Assembly: GCF_026626635.1 (NCBI RefSeq)
Contig: NZ_JAPNKA010000001.1
Coordinates: 6,882,001-6,946,000, forward strand
Origin: Archangium lansingense
Lineage (GTDB): Bacteria > Myxococcota > Myxococcia > Myxococcales > Myxococcaceae
Reading direction: 5' to 3'
DNA: 64,000 bases
The stretch's first letter is position 1. Every line of letters begins with the position of its first letter. Below the pieces are notes generated by a model. It saw only the letters and a list, made by a program, of their open reading frames with translations. It ran no database searches and had not been told where the DNA came from. This document shows, piece after piece, positions 43,075 to 52,007 of the stretch. Position numbers and translations under genes: made by a program.

Positions 43075-43422
43075 TCAGCTACCGAACGCGGCCCCTCTCT
43101 GCTCTTCGGAGATGATGCGTCGCAGCAACGCCTGCGCGCCAGAATCCAGCACCTCGAACTTCAGCCCCATCCCTGGCGGCCCCTTGTCATGCCGCTGCGG
43201 CCGGCACCACACCACCGTCGCCTCGGCCATGACCTCGCGCACCTCGCCGCTGCTCAGCCGCAGCAGCGTGCGCCGCCCCAGATCCAAGGGGGTGTTCGTC
43301 TGGAGGAACAACCCACCCTCGCTCAGATTCGCGATGCGCGCGTAGAGCGTAATGTTATCCGACTCGCACCAGCACCGCAGGCGCGAGGGGAATCGTGAGT
43401 GCTTTCGGTTCTCCGTCCGCAA
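43075..43422 (-). CDS. PilZ-domain protein
   Basis: The frame is open to an upstream ATG at 43509, but I favour TTG at 43422 with GGAGG about 10 bases before it, giving 115 residues. The PilZ core shows RKHSRFPSRLRCW (the RxxxR loop), an IANLSEGGLFLQT motif (NxSxxG), RTLLRLSSGEVREVMAEATVVWC and GMGLKFEVLD. This is the cyclic-di-GMP binding type, so it may respond to the cyclase gene at 32737 and other cyclases. It has no output domain of its own. It is transcribed as an independent small gene. Confidence 0.85.
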   Translation of the reverse strand: MRTENRKHSRFPSRLRCWCESDNITLYARIANLSEGGLFLQTNTPLDLGRRTLLRLSSGEVREVMAEATVVWCRPQRHDKGPPGMGLKFEVLDSGAQALLRRIISEEQRGAAFGS

Positions 43423-43575
43423 GCCCTTCGTCCTCCGCGATGCCAGGTCGTTAGGCGCTTCCCTGACGCTCCATGACGCTTTCCCTGGAAGCGGGATTCG
43501 CGGCAGCAAAGATTAGGGACAGCATAAAAATCCGTCAAGCTCGGCAACGGGGCATTCTGCCCCACCCATCCCTGC

Positions 43576-44499
43576 TCAACCCTCCAGGGAGCCCAGGTCC
43601 TCGAAGTGCGTGAGGCGCTTGAACTCCGTGAAGCGGGCGCGGATGTCGGAGCGGCTCACCTCACGCAGGCGCTCGAGGCTGAACTTCTCCACGGTGAAGG
43701 AGGCCATGACGCTGCCCATCACCATGGCGCGGCGCAGCACCTCGGCGTCCACGTGGTTCGAGGTGGCCAGGGTGCCCATGAAGCCGCCAGCGAAGGTGTC
43801 ACCGGCACCGGTGGGATCGAACACGTCCGCCAGGGGCATGGCCGGGCAGGCGAAGATGTGGTCCTGCTCGAAGAGGAGCGCGCCGTACTCGCCGCGCTTC
43901 ACCACCACGCGCTGGGGGCCCATGCCGAGGATGGCGCGGGCGGCGCGGACGATGTTGTGCTCGCCGGTGAGCTGGCGGGCCTCGGCGTCGTTGACGAAGA
44001 GCAGGTTGACGCGCTTGAGCGTCTTGAGGAGCGCCGGCCGGCTGCCGTTGATCCAGAAGTTCATGGTGTCGGCGGCCACCAGCTTGGGCGCCTTCACCTG
44101 ATCCACCACCTGGGACTGGAGCTCGGGGTGGATGTTGCCGAGGAAGACGTACTGGGAGTCGCGATACTTCTCGGGCAGACGGGGCGAGAAGGACTGGAAG
44201 ACGTTGAGCTGGGTGTCGAGCGTCTCGGCCTCGTTGAGCTGGAAGCCGTAGCGGCCCTTCCAGCGGAAGGTGCGGCCCTTCTCCCGAGTGACACCCTCGA
44301 GGTCCACGCCCCGAGCCTTGAGGAACTCCAGGTGGGCCTGGGGGAAGTCCTCACCCACCACTGCCACCACCTGCGTGGGGGCGAAGAAGGATGCCGAGGT
44401 GGAGAAGTAGGTGGCGGAGCCGCCGAGGACGTCCTCCTTCAGACCGAAGGGGGTTTCCACCGAGTCCAGCGCGACTGAGCCAACGACAAGAAGAGACAT
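43576..44499 (-). CDS. PfkB-family carbohydrate/nucleoside kinase
   Basis: The ATG at 44499 gives 307 residues. PfkB signature elements are GSVALDSVETPFG, GGSATYFSTSASFF and DPTGAGDTFAGGFMG (catalytic Asp). The sequence style recalls the adenosine-kinase/ribokinase branch with a substrate lid after GSVALD. It phosphorylates a sugar or nucleoside with ATP; substrate is not evident. It ends 66 bases before the PilZ gene and begins about 120 bases after the MlaD stop. Confidence 0.9.
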   Translation of the reverse strand: MSLLVVGSVALDSVETPFGLKEDVLGGSATYFSTSASFFAPTQVVAVVGEDFPQAHLEFLKARGVDLEGVTREKGRTFRWKGRYGFQLNEAETLDTQLNVFQSFSPRLPEKYRDSQYVFLGNIHPELQSQVVDQVKAPKLVAADTMNFWINGSRPALLKTLKRVNLLFVNDAEARQLTGEHNIVRAARAILGMGPQRVVVKRGEYGALLFEQDHIFACPAMPLADVFDPTGAGDTFAGGFMGTLATSNHVDAEVLRRAMVMGSVMASFTVEKFSLERLREVSRSDIRARFTEFKRLTHFEDLGSLEG

Positions 44500-44619
44500 G
44501 GGGCTTCCAGGGAGAGGGGCCTTCGAACCAGGCACGGGGCTCCCAGGGGACCGCCCGTGCCGTGGCGAGGTACGACTTTTCACCCGGTCAGGTCAAGCCA
44601 TCTGGCAGTGGACCCGCAC

Positions 44620-46146
44620 TCAGGGCGTGGGTAGGACGGGCAGCAGGGCCTTCAGGTCGTCATCCGTGAAGTAGACGCCGCCGCCGAAGAAGAAGTCGCG
44701 GCCGGCGAGCATCCGCCGGGTATTGGTGTCGCGCCGGGGATCATTGAGGATGTCGTCCATACCGGCGACGACGAAGAGCCGGTCGAACGCCTGGGCCCTC
44801 AGCGAAGTGCGGATGCGCGGGTAGCGCAGCTCGGCCACGGAGAAGTTGAAGGCGTCCACCGACAGCTTCAGGTGGTCCTTGAAGAAGTGGAAGTCCGCGC
44901 CCAGGCCGCCGGTGGACTCGATGATGCCGAAGCGCAGCGTGGTGAAGTAGTAGCGCTTGGCGAACTGCGCGCTGAACTTGAAGGACTCCTTGGTGATCGT
45001 CTGCTTCTGGATGACGGGCTCGCCCGAGGACGGCGGGTTGGTCTGGACGTACTGCGTCTCGACGGTGCCGCGCGGGTCATCCACCAGTTCCAGCAGGTAG
45101 TACTTGTCCGGCTTGGGGGCCAGCCGCAGCGTCAGCATGTTCTTCGAGGTGCCCTGCTCCATGAGGTAGGTGGCCTGGATGCCCACTTCCGTCTGGAGAC
45201 CGGTGAGGCGGGAGGAGAAGTCGGACAGGTCCTCCATGGACTCGGAGAGCTTCTGACCCAGGCGCTTGTCGGTGAGCAGCGTGCCCACGGGGCCCTCGCC
45301 GTTCTTCACCTTGGTGGTCACGTCCTCCAGGTTGGCCAGCGTCTTGTCCAGCCGGCTCATCGTCTGCTTGAGGCTGGCCACGCTGTCCTTCAGGTCCCCT
45401 TCCCCACCGCTGCCCACCAGCTTGTTCACCGTGGACAGCACCTCGCGGGTGTCGCGGGTGATGACCTCGATGTTCTGCACGATGTGGTTGACGCTCTCCT
45501 CGTTGGACGCCGTAATCCCGCGCACGTCGGAGCTCACGCCCTCCACGTTGCGCAGGATGGCATCCAGCCGCTCGGAGCTGGCGCGCACCGTCAGGTCCAC
45601 CGCGTCCGACACGCGGACGAGGTTCTCCACGATCCGCTCCAGCGAGCCGGCGCCCTTGTCCCCGCCGAGCACGTCGCGCAGCGCCCCCGTCACCTGCTGG
45701 ATGTCCGAGGTGATCTGGCTGAGAGAGGCGAAGACGGCCTCCATGCCCTGCACGTCGACAACCCGGCGGATCTCCTCACCCTCCTGGAGGGGGGGCGCCA
45801 TCTCGGTGCCCGGGTTGAGATCCAGCAGGTAGTCGCCCAACAGGGACTCCGAGCGCTTGGCCAGCGTGGCGTCCTGGTACATGGCGACGTCGCGGCGGAT
45901 GCGCACGGTCACCTTGGCGCGCGTGCCCTCCAGCTTGATGCTCTCCACCTCGCCCACGGGGAGACCGGCGATCTGGATGCGGCTCTTGGGCCCCAGGCCC
46001 GAGGCGTCCCGGAAGTAGGCATAGGCCTGGAGGGCCTCGTCCTCACCCAGCCCCCCCTTGCGGGTGAAGAGGACGAAGCCAAAGAGGAGCCCTCCGGCGA
46101 CGATCACCAGCAGGCCTACACGGAACGGTGTGACAAGCTTCTTCAC
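44620..46146 (-). CDS. mlaD: MlaD/MCE-family lipid transport protein
   Basis: The 508-residue product has one N-terminal membrane helix (RVGLLVIVAGGLLFGFVLF), then an MCE domain (AYFRDASGLGPKSRIQIAGLPVGEVESIKL and VRIRRDVAMYQDATLAKRSESLLGDYLLDLNPG). A long central helix follows (about 150-330, rich in IVENLVRVSDAVDLTV-type coils), longer than E. coli MlaD, and the C-terminal 170 residues look beta-rich with LGADFHFFKDHLKLSVDAFNF, similar to an outer-membrane-like tail. It forms the substrate-binding part of the inner-membrane Mla transporter and lies 12 bases after mlaF. Confidence 0.85.
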   Translation of the reverse strand: MKKLVTPFRVGLLVIVAGGLLFGFVLFTRKGGLGEDEALQAYAYFRDASGLGPKSRIQIAGLPVGEVESIKLEGTRAKVTVRIRRDVAMYQDATLAKRSESLLGDYLLDLNPGTEMAPPLQEGEEIRRVVDVQGMEAVFASLSQITSDIQQVTGALRDVLGGDKGAGSLERIVENLVRVSDAVDLTVRASSERLDAILRNVEGVSSDVRGITASNEESVNHIVQNIEVITRDTREVLSTVNKLVGSGGEGDLKDSVASLKQTMSRLDKTLANLEDVTTKVKNGEGPVGTLLTDKRLGQKLSESMEDLSDFSSRLTGLQTEVGIQATYLMEQGTSKNMLTLRLAPKPDKYYLLELVDDPRGTVETQYVQTNPPSSGEPVIQKQTITKESFKFSAQFAKRYYFTTLRFGIIESTGGLGADFHFFKDHLKLSVDAFNFSVAELRYPRIRTSLRAQAFDRLFVVAGMDDILNDPRRDTNTRRMLAGRDFFFGGGVYFTDDDLKALLPVLPTP

Positions 46147-46158
46147 CGGGTGTGACTC

Positions 46159-46923
46159 CTAATCATTCTTTCCGAACCAGGTCTGCAGGAACACCTTCAC
46201 GGCCGGGTGCTGTGAGGAGCGTAGCTGCTCCGGGGGTCCCTGCTCCAGGATCACCCCTTTGTTGAGGAAGGCGATCTGGTCCGCGATATTGAAGGCCGAC
46301 GCGATGTCGTGGCTGATGACCACGCTGGTGATGCGCAGCTCGCGCTGCGCCGCGAGGATCATCTCGTCCACGTAGTCGGTGGTGATGGGATCCAGCCCCG
46401 TGGTGGGCTCGTCGTAGAGGACGATCTTCGGATTCATCACGATGGCGCGCGCCAGGCCCACGCGCTTGCGCATGCCGCCGGACAGGTCCGCCGGGAACTT
46501 GTGCTCCGCGCTCTGCGGCAGGCCCATCAGATCCAACTTCTCGCGCACCAGCTTGCGGATCTCCTCCTCGGAGAGGCCCCGGTGCTCGCGCAGGGGGAAC
46601 GCCACGTTGTCGTAGACGTCCATGGAGTCGAAGAGGGCGGCGGCCTGGAACACCATGCCGAACTTGTGGCGCACCCGCTCCAGCTCCTCGGGGCCCATGG
46701 GGACGATGTCCTCCCCATCGATGACCACCCGCCCCTCGTTCGGCTTGAGCAGGCCGATCATGTGCTTCATCAGCACCGTCTTGCCCGAGCCCGAGCCGCC
46801 GAGGATGACGCAGGTGCTGCCCTCGGGCACGGACAGATCGATGCCCGTGAGCACATTGTGCACCCCGAAGGACTTGTGCAGGCCGGTGATCTCGATCATC
46901 GGCCGGGAGCTCGTGTCCGTCAT
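46159..46923 (-). CDS. mlaF: MlaF-like ABC transporter ATPase
   Basis: The 254-residue ATPase has Walker A GGSGSGKTVLMKH, Q-loop region MVFQAAALFDSM, signature LSGGMRKRVGLARA, Walker B IVLYDEPTTGLDP and switch His in VISHDIASA. The MlaF-type pattern EPTTGLDPITTDYVDE is clear. It powers lipid transport with MlaE and MlaD. The start is one base after the MlaE stop on the same strand; mlaD starts 12 bases after its stop. Confidence 0.95.
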   Translation of the reverse strand: MTDTSSRPMIEITGLHKSFGVHNVLTGIDLSVPEGSTCVILGGSGSGKTVLMKHMIGLLKPNEGRVVIDGEDIVPMGPEELERVRHKFGMVFQAAALFDSMDVYDNVAFPLREHRGLSEEEIRKLVREKLDLMGLPQSAEHKFPADLSGGMRKRVGLARAIVMNPKIVLYDEPTTGLDPITTDYVDEMILAAQRELRITSVVISHDIASAFNIADQIAFLNKGVILEQGPPEQLRSSQHPAVKVFLQTWFGKND

Positions 46924-46924
46924 G

Positions 46925-47746
46925 TCAGTGCAGGAGCACCCCGACGATGAAGTCGAGGATGAAGATGGAGAGCGCGCTGGTCACCATGGCCTCGGTGGTG
47001 GCCTTGCCCACGCCCTTGGCGCCGCCCGTGGCATTGAAGCCCTTGAAGCAGCACACGAGCGTCACCGCCAGGCCGAAGACGGCGCCCTTGATGAGACCCT
47101 CGTAGACGTCGATGGGATCCAACCACTGCTGGGTGCGGCTGATGAAGGTACCGGCGGACACGCCCTGGGTGCCCACCGACACGACGTAGGCGCCGAAGAT
47201 GCCCGAGGTGTCGAAGAGCAGCGTGAGCAGGGGCACCATGAGGAGGCCGGCCAGCACCCGGGGCACCAGGAGGTACTGGATGGGGTTGACGGCCATGGTC
47301 TCCAGGGCGTCCACCTGCTCGGTGACGCGCATGGTGCCCAGCTCGGTGCACATGGCGGAACCGGCGCGCATGGTGACCATCAGCGCTGAGAATACCGGGG
47401 CCAGCTCGCGCGTGAGGACGAGGGCCACCGTGGGGCCCACCAGGCTCTGCGCGTCGAACATCGCGAAGGCCCGCGCGGACTGGTTGGCGAACACCATGCC
47501 GGTGAACAGGCCGGTGAGCAGCACGATGAAGACGCTGCCCACGCCCACGAAGTCGAGCTGGAAGAAAAGGTTGTGCCAGCGATACGGCCGGCGCACGCCC
47601 CAGCGCACCACGTCCACGCCGAGCGTGACCAGGTGGCCCACCTCTTCCACCGTCTCGATGGCACCCTGACCCAGGCCTTCGATGGACTGGGTGAGCAGGG
47701 AGGGCTGCTTGGGCTCTTCGGCCTTCTGTGCGTTTTCGGATGCCAC
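46925..47746 (-). CDS. mlaE: MlaE-family lipid ABC transporter permease
   Basis: The 273-residue permease has about six membrane helices with the MlaE signature: LLTGLFTGMVFANQSARAF, LVGPTVALVLTRELAPVFSALMVTMRAGSAMCTELGTMRVTEQVDAL (the coupling region), PRVLAGLLMVPLLTLL and a C-terminal GFNATGGAKGVGKATTEAMV loop. It is the first gene of the mlaE-mlaF-mlaD operon, with a one-base gap to mlaF. This machine moves phospholipids between the membranes. The matching periplasmic MlaC lies far away at 25233-25796. Confidence 0.93.
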   Translation of the reverse strand: MASENAQKAEEPKQPSLLTQSIEGLGQGAIETVEEVGHLVTLGVDVVRWGVRRPYRWHNLFFQLDFVGVGSVFIVLLTGLFTGMVFANQSARAFAMFDAQSLVGPTVALVLTRELAPVFSALMVTMRAGSAMCTELGTMRVTEQVDALETMAVNPIQYLLVPRVLAGLLMVPLLTLLFDTSGIFGAYVVSVGTQGVSAGTFISRTQQWLDPIDVYEGLIKGAVFGLAVTLVCCFKGFNATGGAKGVGKATTEAMVTSALSIFILDFIVGVLLH

Positions 47747-47958
47747 GGGTGGGCCCTACTCTACGTGCCTCTCTCCCCGGAACAAGCAAACGCTCTACCT
47801 CCAGAGCCCCCCTCCGCCTCCAGGCACCCCAGGCATCCAGGCGCCAACCCCCCCTCCATGACACATGGTGACAAAGGGGTTTCTCCCGCGCGCGCTTGCC
47901 GTTATGTTCCGCCGCCCTTTTCATCCCCCCTTCAAAAAGAAGCGAGAAGCACACACCC

Positions 47959-48531
47959 ATGGCGACCCAACACAAGGTCGGCGGCGAGGTCGACGCGTTC
48001 TGTACCCGGTGCCGGCTCACGCTGGCCCACACCATCCTGGCGATGGTGGGCACGAAGATCGCTCGAGTCCGGTGCAACACCTGCGGCGGAGACCACGCCT
48101 TCCGCTCCGCGCCGGGCACCACCGACAAGCCGAGCGCCTCGGCCCGCTCCAGCGCGAGCAGCAGCACGAAGGCGCCGCGGGCGAGCCGCGCCTCCGCCGA
48201 GGACAAGGTCATCATCTCCTTCGAGGAGCAGCTGGCGGGCAAGGACATCGCCAACGCCCCCCGCTACAGCCCCAAGGACACCTACCAGCCGGATCAAGTC
48301 ATCCAGCATCCCACCTTCGGGCTGGGACTGGTGACGGCGGTGCGCGGGGACAAGGTGGACATCACCTTCAAGTCCGAGACGAAGACGCTGGTACACGGAC
48401 GCGGCGGCGCGCCGGCCGAGAAGCCCGCTTTCAGCCCGCCCAGCGCGAAAGCTACGGGCCCAGCGGACAAGCCGATGGTAGAGCCGACGGAAGAGGCCGC
48501 TCCCCCGCCGGGCAGCCCCGCCGAGGGTTGA
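47959..48531 (+). CDS. Zinc-ribbon protein with C-terminal SH3/KOW-like segment
   Basis: The ATG at 47959 gives 190 residues. Residues 14-55 hold two CxxC pairs (FCTRCRLTL and VRCNTCGGDH) that form a zinc ribbon. A Ser/Lys-rich linker follows, then a conserved-looking RYSPKDTYQPDQVIQHPTFG region with GLGLVTAVRGDKVDITFKS and LVHGR, similar to the short beta-barrel found at the C-terminus of UvrD-type helicases and CarD-like regulators. A nucleic-acid or RNA polymerase partner is possible. The last 40 residues are disordered. It diverges from mlaE. Confidence 0.75.
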   Translation: MATQHKVGGEVDAFCTRCRLTLAHTILAMVGTKIARVRCNTCGGDHAFRSAPGTTDKPSASARSSASSSTKAPRASRASAEDKVIISFEEQLAGKDIANAPRYSPKDTYQPDQVIQHPTFGLGLVTAVRGDKVDITFKSETKTLVHGRGGAPAEKPAFSPPSAKATGPADKPMVEPTEEAAPPPGSPAEG

Positions 48532-48570
48532 CAGAGACGCCAGGGAGGCTGGACGGTAGGCCTCCTCTCT

Positions 48571-49971
48571 ATGCGCGCGCCGCTCTTCACGCTGCTGCTG
48601 TTGCTGACCCTGCCCCCCTTGGCGGCGGGGGCGGCGCCCTTCCCGGTGACGGCCACCCCTGCGCAGGTGGTGCTCGGCCGGGACAAAGCGGTGGTGGTGC
48701 AGGTGAAGACGCCGCGTGGCACCCCTCCGCTCCGGGCCGTGGCCTCCACGGGTAGCCTGATGCCGCTGCCCGCCACCGCTCGGGGCGTGTATTCCTACCG
48801 CTGGATTCCTCCGGACATTCGCTACCCGCTGCTGGCAGTGCTCGCCTTCTGGGTAGACGCCTCCGAGGGCCCTCCGGAAGTCACCACCGTGAACATCCCC
48901 CTGCTGGGCCGCACGGATCTGGAAGTGGCCACGGACGTGGGCGCAGGTGCTCAGGTGGTGGTGGAGGTGGCCGGCATGCGCTTCGGCCCGGTGACCACCA
49001 ACCGCAAGGGCCGCGCCAAGGTGCAGGTGGAGGTCCCCCCCGGTGTGCGCGAGGCGCTCGTGCTCGCCACCGCCAAGGGCCAGCAGACGCGCCGCACCAC
49101 CCCGCTCGACGTACCTCCCGAGCGGCCCCTGGTCGCGGTGGTCAGCCCGGATGTGCTCCCGGTGGGAGGCAACGGGTGGCTGACGCTGCTAGGCGAGGCA
49201 CCCATGCCCATCACGGAGGTGGATCTAAAGGTGCAGGGCGGAGGCCTGGAGGAGCTGGGCCCGGGAGTGTTCCGCCTGAAGCCGGAGGACGGGGCGAGCG
49301 CCGTCGTGGTGGACGCCCACCTCAAGGACGGCACGGGCGCGGCACGCGTCACTGCCCCCGTGTCCGCCCCCATCGTGGTCGACGTCTCTCCCCAGCCGCC
49401 CCCAGTGGAGCCGCCCCCGGTGAAACCCGACCCCGGGGTGGACTGGAGCCAGTACCTGAGCTGGCGCTTCGTGTCCCTGCACCTGCTGGCCGGGGGCTTC
49501 TTCGCTGGCGGCGACAACCGCGGGCCCCTGGTGTCAGCGGGCCTGGGCTACCGCCTGCCTCCGCTCGGAGGCCGCATCACGCTGGAGGCCGAGGCGGGAC
49601 TGCGCCAGGTGATGAGCCAGCCCAGCCTGGGTCCCACCGGGCCTCAACTGGACTCGCGGGTGCTGGGCCTGCCCGTGCTGCTGTCCGCGCGGGTGCTCGC
49701 CTTCGAGCGGGGGGCCCTGTCCCTCCACGGCCGCGCGGGGGCCGGCGTCCTGTACTACGACCAGCGCGTGACGAGCGCCTCCTTCGAGCAGACGCTCATC
49801 CAGCAGGGGCGTACGTTCATGGCCTTCTTGGCGGCCCAGGCCGACTGGCGCCTGGGCCCAGTCAACGCCCTCTTCGAGCTGCGTGGAAGCTACGCCCCGG
49901 CGCAGGCGCAGCAGATCGACGCACAGCTCGGCGGACTGTCCGCGTCCCTGGGCCTGAGGTACGCCTTATGA
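48571..49971 (+). CDS. Secreted protein with Ig-like repeats and a C-terminal beta-barrel-like region
   Basis: The 466-residue protein begins with a signal peptide (LFTLLLLLTLPPLAAGA). Residues about 25-270 are strand-rich Ig/Big-like domains with Pro and Val bias. A Pro-rich linker (PPPVEPPPVKPDPGV) leads to a C-terminal region (about 290-466) with alternating hydrophobic strands ending in a terminal aromatic-like Leu (ASLGLRYAL), typical of an 8-stranded outer-membrane barrel. Its stop overlaps the start of the next lipoprotein gene (ATGA), so both are likely translated together. Specific function is unknown. Confidence 0.75.
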   Translation: MRAPLFTLLLLLTLPPLAAGAAPFPVTATPAQVVLGRDKAVVVQVKTPRGTPPLRAVASTGSLMPLPATARGVYSYRWIPPDIRYPLLAVLAFWVDASEGPPEVTTVNIPLLGRTDLEVATDVGAGAQVVVEVAGMRFGPVTTNRKGRAKVQVEVPPGVREALVLATAKGQQTRRTTPLDVPPERPLVAVVSPDVLPVGGNGWLTLLGEAPMPITEVDLKVQGGGLEELGPGVFRLKPEDGASAVVVDAHLKDGTGAARVTAPVSAPIVVDVSPQPPPVEPPPVKPDPGVDWSQYLSWRFVSLHLLAGGFFAGGDNRGPLVSAGLGYRLPPLGGRITLEAEAGLRQVMSQPSLGPTGPQLDSRVLGLPVLLSARVLAFERGALSLHGRAGAGVLYYDQRVTSASFEQTLIQQGRTFMAFLAAQADWRLGPVNALFELRGSYAPAQAQQIDAQLGGLSASLGLRYAL

Positions 49972-50627
49972 ACAAGCTTCTCCCCCTTCTCCTCACGCTG
50001 CTGTGTGCGTGCGAGACGGTGACCCCCGTCCAGAAGGAGTTCCAGATCCTCGAGATCACGCCCCGCGAGCAGTTCACCAACGAGTCCAAGAGCGTCACGG
50101 TGAAGCTCGACGTGGAGCCCCGCTTCCTTGTGCACTACGGCGAGAAAGAGGCGCGGATGATCGAGGAGCCAATGCTGGAGATTGGCTCGCAGACGGTGCC
50201 GCTGGACACGTACCTGGGTCACGGCCAGTTCCAGGGCCAGGTGGGCCTGGGGTTGCCCGTCGGGCGCTATGAGATCCGGGTCAAGCTGGAGGAAGGACGC
50301 GAGGCCACCCTCCCCGACGCCTACGAGGTGAAGCCCTCGGTCGGATTCTGGATCGGTACCATCGGGGACCAGTACCTCAACGAGCCCTTCACCATCACCC
50401 TGCATGCCGCAGGCCCAGACGCCGAGCACTTCGAGGGCACCGTGCTGGTGAGCCTCTACAAGGGCGGCTCCAACACCTTCTCCTTCCCCAGCGGCCCGTT
50501 CACCGCGGGGGTGCGCCAGCAGGAGATCACCATCGACACGCCCGGCGACAACTACCTGATCGTGTTGAAGGACGATCAGAACAACGGCGCCACGTCGAAC
50601 AAGTTCCGGGTGCTGGTGAAGGACTGA
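49968..50627 (+). CDS. Lipoprotein with beta-sandwich domains
   Basis: The ATG at 49968 overlaps the preceding stop by four bases. The 219 residues start with a lipoprotein signal (LLPLLLTLLCAC, Cys near 14). The mature part has about two beta-sandwich domains, with FQILEITPREQF, VTVKLDVEPRFLVHYGEKEAR, and a FWIGTIGDQYLNEPFTITLHA strand pair. No motif for an enzyme is visible. With the barrel-like neighbour it probably forms an envelope assembly. It is followed 12 bases later by the M50 protease gene on the same strand. Confidence 0.78.
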   Translation: MNKLLPLLLTLLCACETVTPVQKEFQILEITPREQFTNESKSVTVKLDVEPRFLVHYGEKEARMIEEPMLEIGSQTVPLDTYLGHGQFQGQVGLGLPVGRYEIRVKLEEGREATLPDAYEVKPSVGFWIGTIGDQYLNEPFTITLHAAGPDAEHFEGTVLVSLYKGGSNTFSFPSGPFTAGVRQQEITIDTPGDNYLIVLKDDQNNGATSNKFRVLVKD

Positions 50628-50639
50628 TTCGCGAGACGC

Positions 50640-52007
50640 ATGAGCATGGATACCCCTCCTCCCCTCTCCTGGCAGTTCAACCTCGGACGGATCCCGGTCC
50701 TGGTCGAGCCGACCTTCTGGCTGATGACGCTGATGCTCGGGTTCGCCATCAAGAACCCGGCGCTGGTGGTGTGCTGGATCGCCGTGTGCTTCGTGTCGAT
50801 CATGGTGCACGAGCTGGGGCACGCGCTGATGGCCATGGCCCTGGGCAGCCGCGGGGTGTCCATCCGCCTCTATGCCTTCGGAGGGCTGTGCTACCACGAG
50901 GTGCTGAGCCGCTGGCGCAGCGTGGCGGTCTCGTTCGCCGGGCCGCTCGCGGGCTTCATCCTCGCCGGGCTCGTGTACCTGGCCACTCCGGTGCTGCCCC
51001 TGCACAGCTCCATGGGCTACGCCACCTACAAGTTCCTCCTGTACGTGAACATCTACTGGGGCCTCATGAACCTGCTGCCGGTGCCTCCCTTGGATGGGGG
51101 CAACATGGCGGTCGGCGTGTTCGGACCTACCCGGTACCGCATGGCCCTGGGGCTGGGCGTTGTCGCCTCCGCCGCGGTGGTGGCCTGGGCGGTGATCTCG
51201 GACGACACCTACCTCGCGGTGCTCTTCGGCCTGCTGGGCGTTGGTTGCATCCAGAAGCTCGCGACGGCGAAGGACCTCAAGCCCTTCAAGCCCGTGAAGG
51301 TCGCGGAGGTTGAACCGGATGCGCTCGCGCGCGCCTGGCAGGCGCTGCGCTCGGGCCAAGAGACCGAGGCGGCACGGCTGGGACACCTGGCCCTGTCGGC
51401 GGCGAAGCCGGGCGAGGAGAGCAACGCGGCGAGGGATCTGCTCGCCTGGGTGGCGCTGACCGAGGGCAATGCGCGCGCCGCCGTGTCACACCTGGAGAAG
51501 GTGCAGCCACCCGAGGCCGCGCGGCCCTACAGCCTGGCCATGGCGTATGAGGCGGCGGGCCTGCACGAGCGCGCCCTGCCCCACGCCCTCGCCGCGCTGG
51601 AGAAGGAGCGCACGGAGGCGATGGCCTCGCTGGCAGTGCGCCTGCTGGTGACGGCCTCGCGGCTGGACGAGGCCGAGCGGATCGCTCGGGAGTTCTCCTG
51701 GAAGGCGCCGGCGAAGCGGGACACGCTGCTGGCGGACGTGGCGGTGGCCCGGGGAGACTTCGGTGCGGCGGCGGCGCTCCATGCGAGCGCCTTCGAGGCC
51801 GCGGGCAGCGCGGAGGACGCCTACCAGGCGGCCCGAGACCACGCACGCGCCGGCCAGGGAGCGCTGGCCTCCGAGTGGCTCAAGCGAGCCCTGGAGGCGG
51901 GCTACGACGACTTCGAGGAGCTCGGCCAGGATCCCACGCTGGCCGAGGCCCGCTCCGTTCCAGAGATCGCCGAGCGGCTCGCCCGGGGCACCAAGGGTGT
52001 CGCCTAG
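50640..52007 (+). CDS. M50 site-2-type protease with TPR-like C-terminal domain
   Basis: The 455-residue protein has six or so membrane helices. Zinc motif HELGH (His57, Glu58, His61) and the third-ligand LDGGN (Asp152) are intact, as in rhomboid-unrelated site-2 proteases that cut membrane-bound regulators. After about residue 235 come TPR-like helices (LARAWQALRSGQETEAARLGHLALSA, AAVSHLEKVQ, YSLAMAYEAAGLHERALPHALAAL, VARGDFGAAAALHA), an addition that could recruit substrates. It follows the lipoprotein by 12 bases and converges on the C39-like gene with a four-base overlap. Confidence 0.85.
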   Translation: MSMDTPPPLSWQFNLGRIPVLVEPTFWLMTLMLGFAIKNPALVVCWIAVCFVSIMVHELGHALMAMALGSRGVSIRLYAFGGLCYHEVLSRWRSVAVSFAGPLAGFILAGLVYLATPVLPLHSSMGYATYKFLLYVNIYWGLMNLLPVPPLDGGNMAVGVFGPTRYRMALGLGVVASAAVVAWAVISDDTYLAVLFGLLGVGCIQKLATAKDLKPFKPVKVAEVEPDALARAWQALRSGQETEAARLGHLALSAAKPGEESNAARDLLAWVALTEGNARAAVSHLEKVQPPEAARPYSLAMAYEAAGLHERALPHALAALEKERTEAMASLAVRLLVTASRLDEAERIAREFSWKAPAKRDTLLADVAVARGDFGAAAALHASAFEAAGSAEDAYQAARDHARAGQGALASEWLKRALEAGYDDFEELGQDPTLAEARSVPEIAERLARGTKGVA

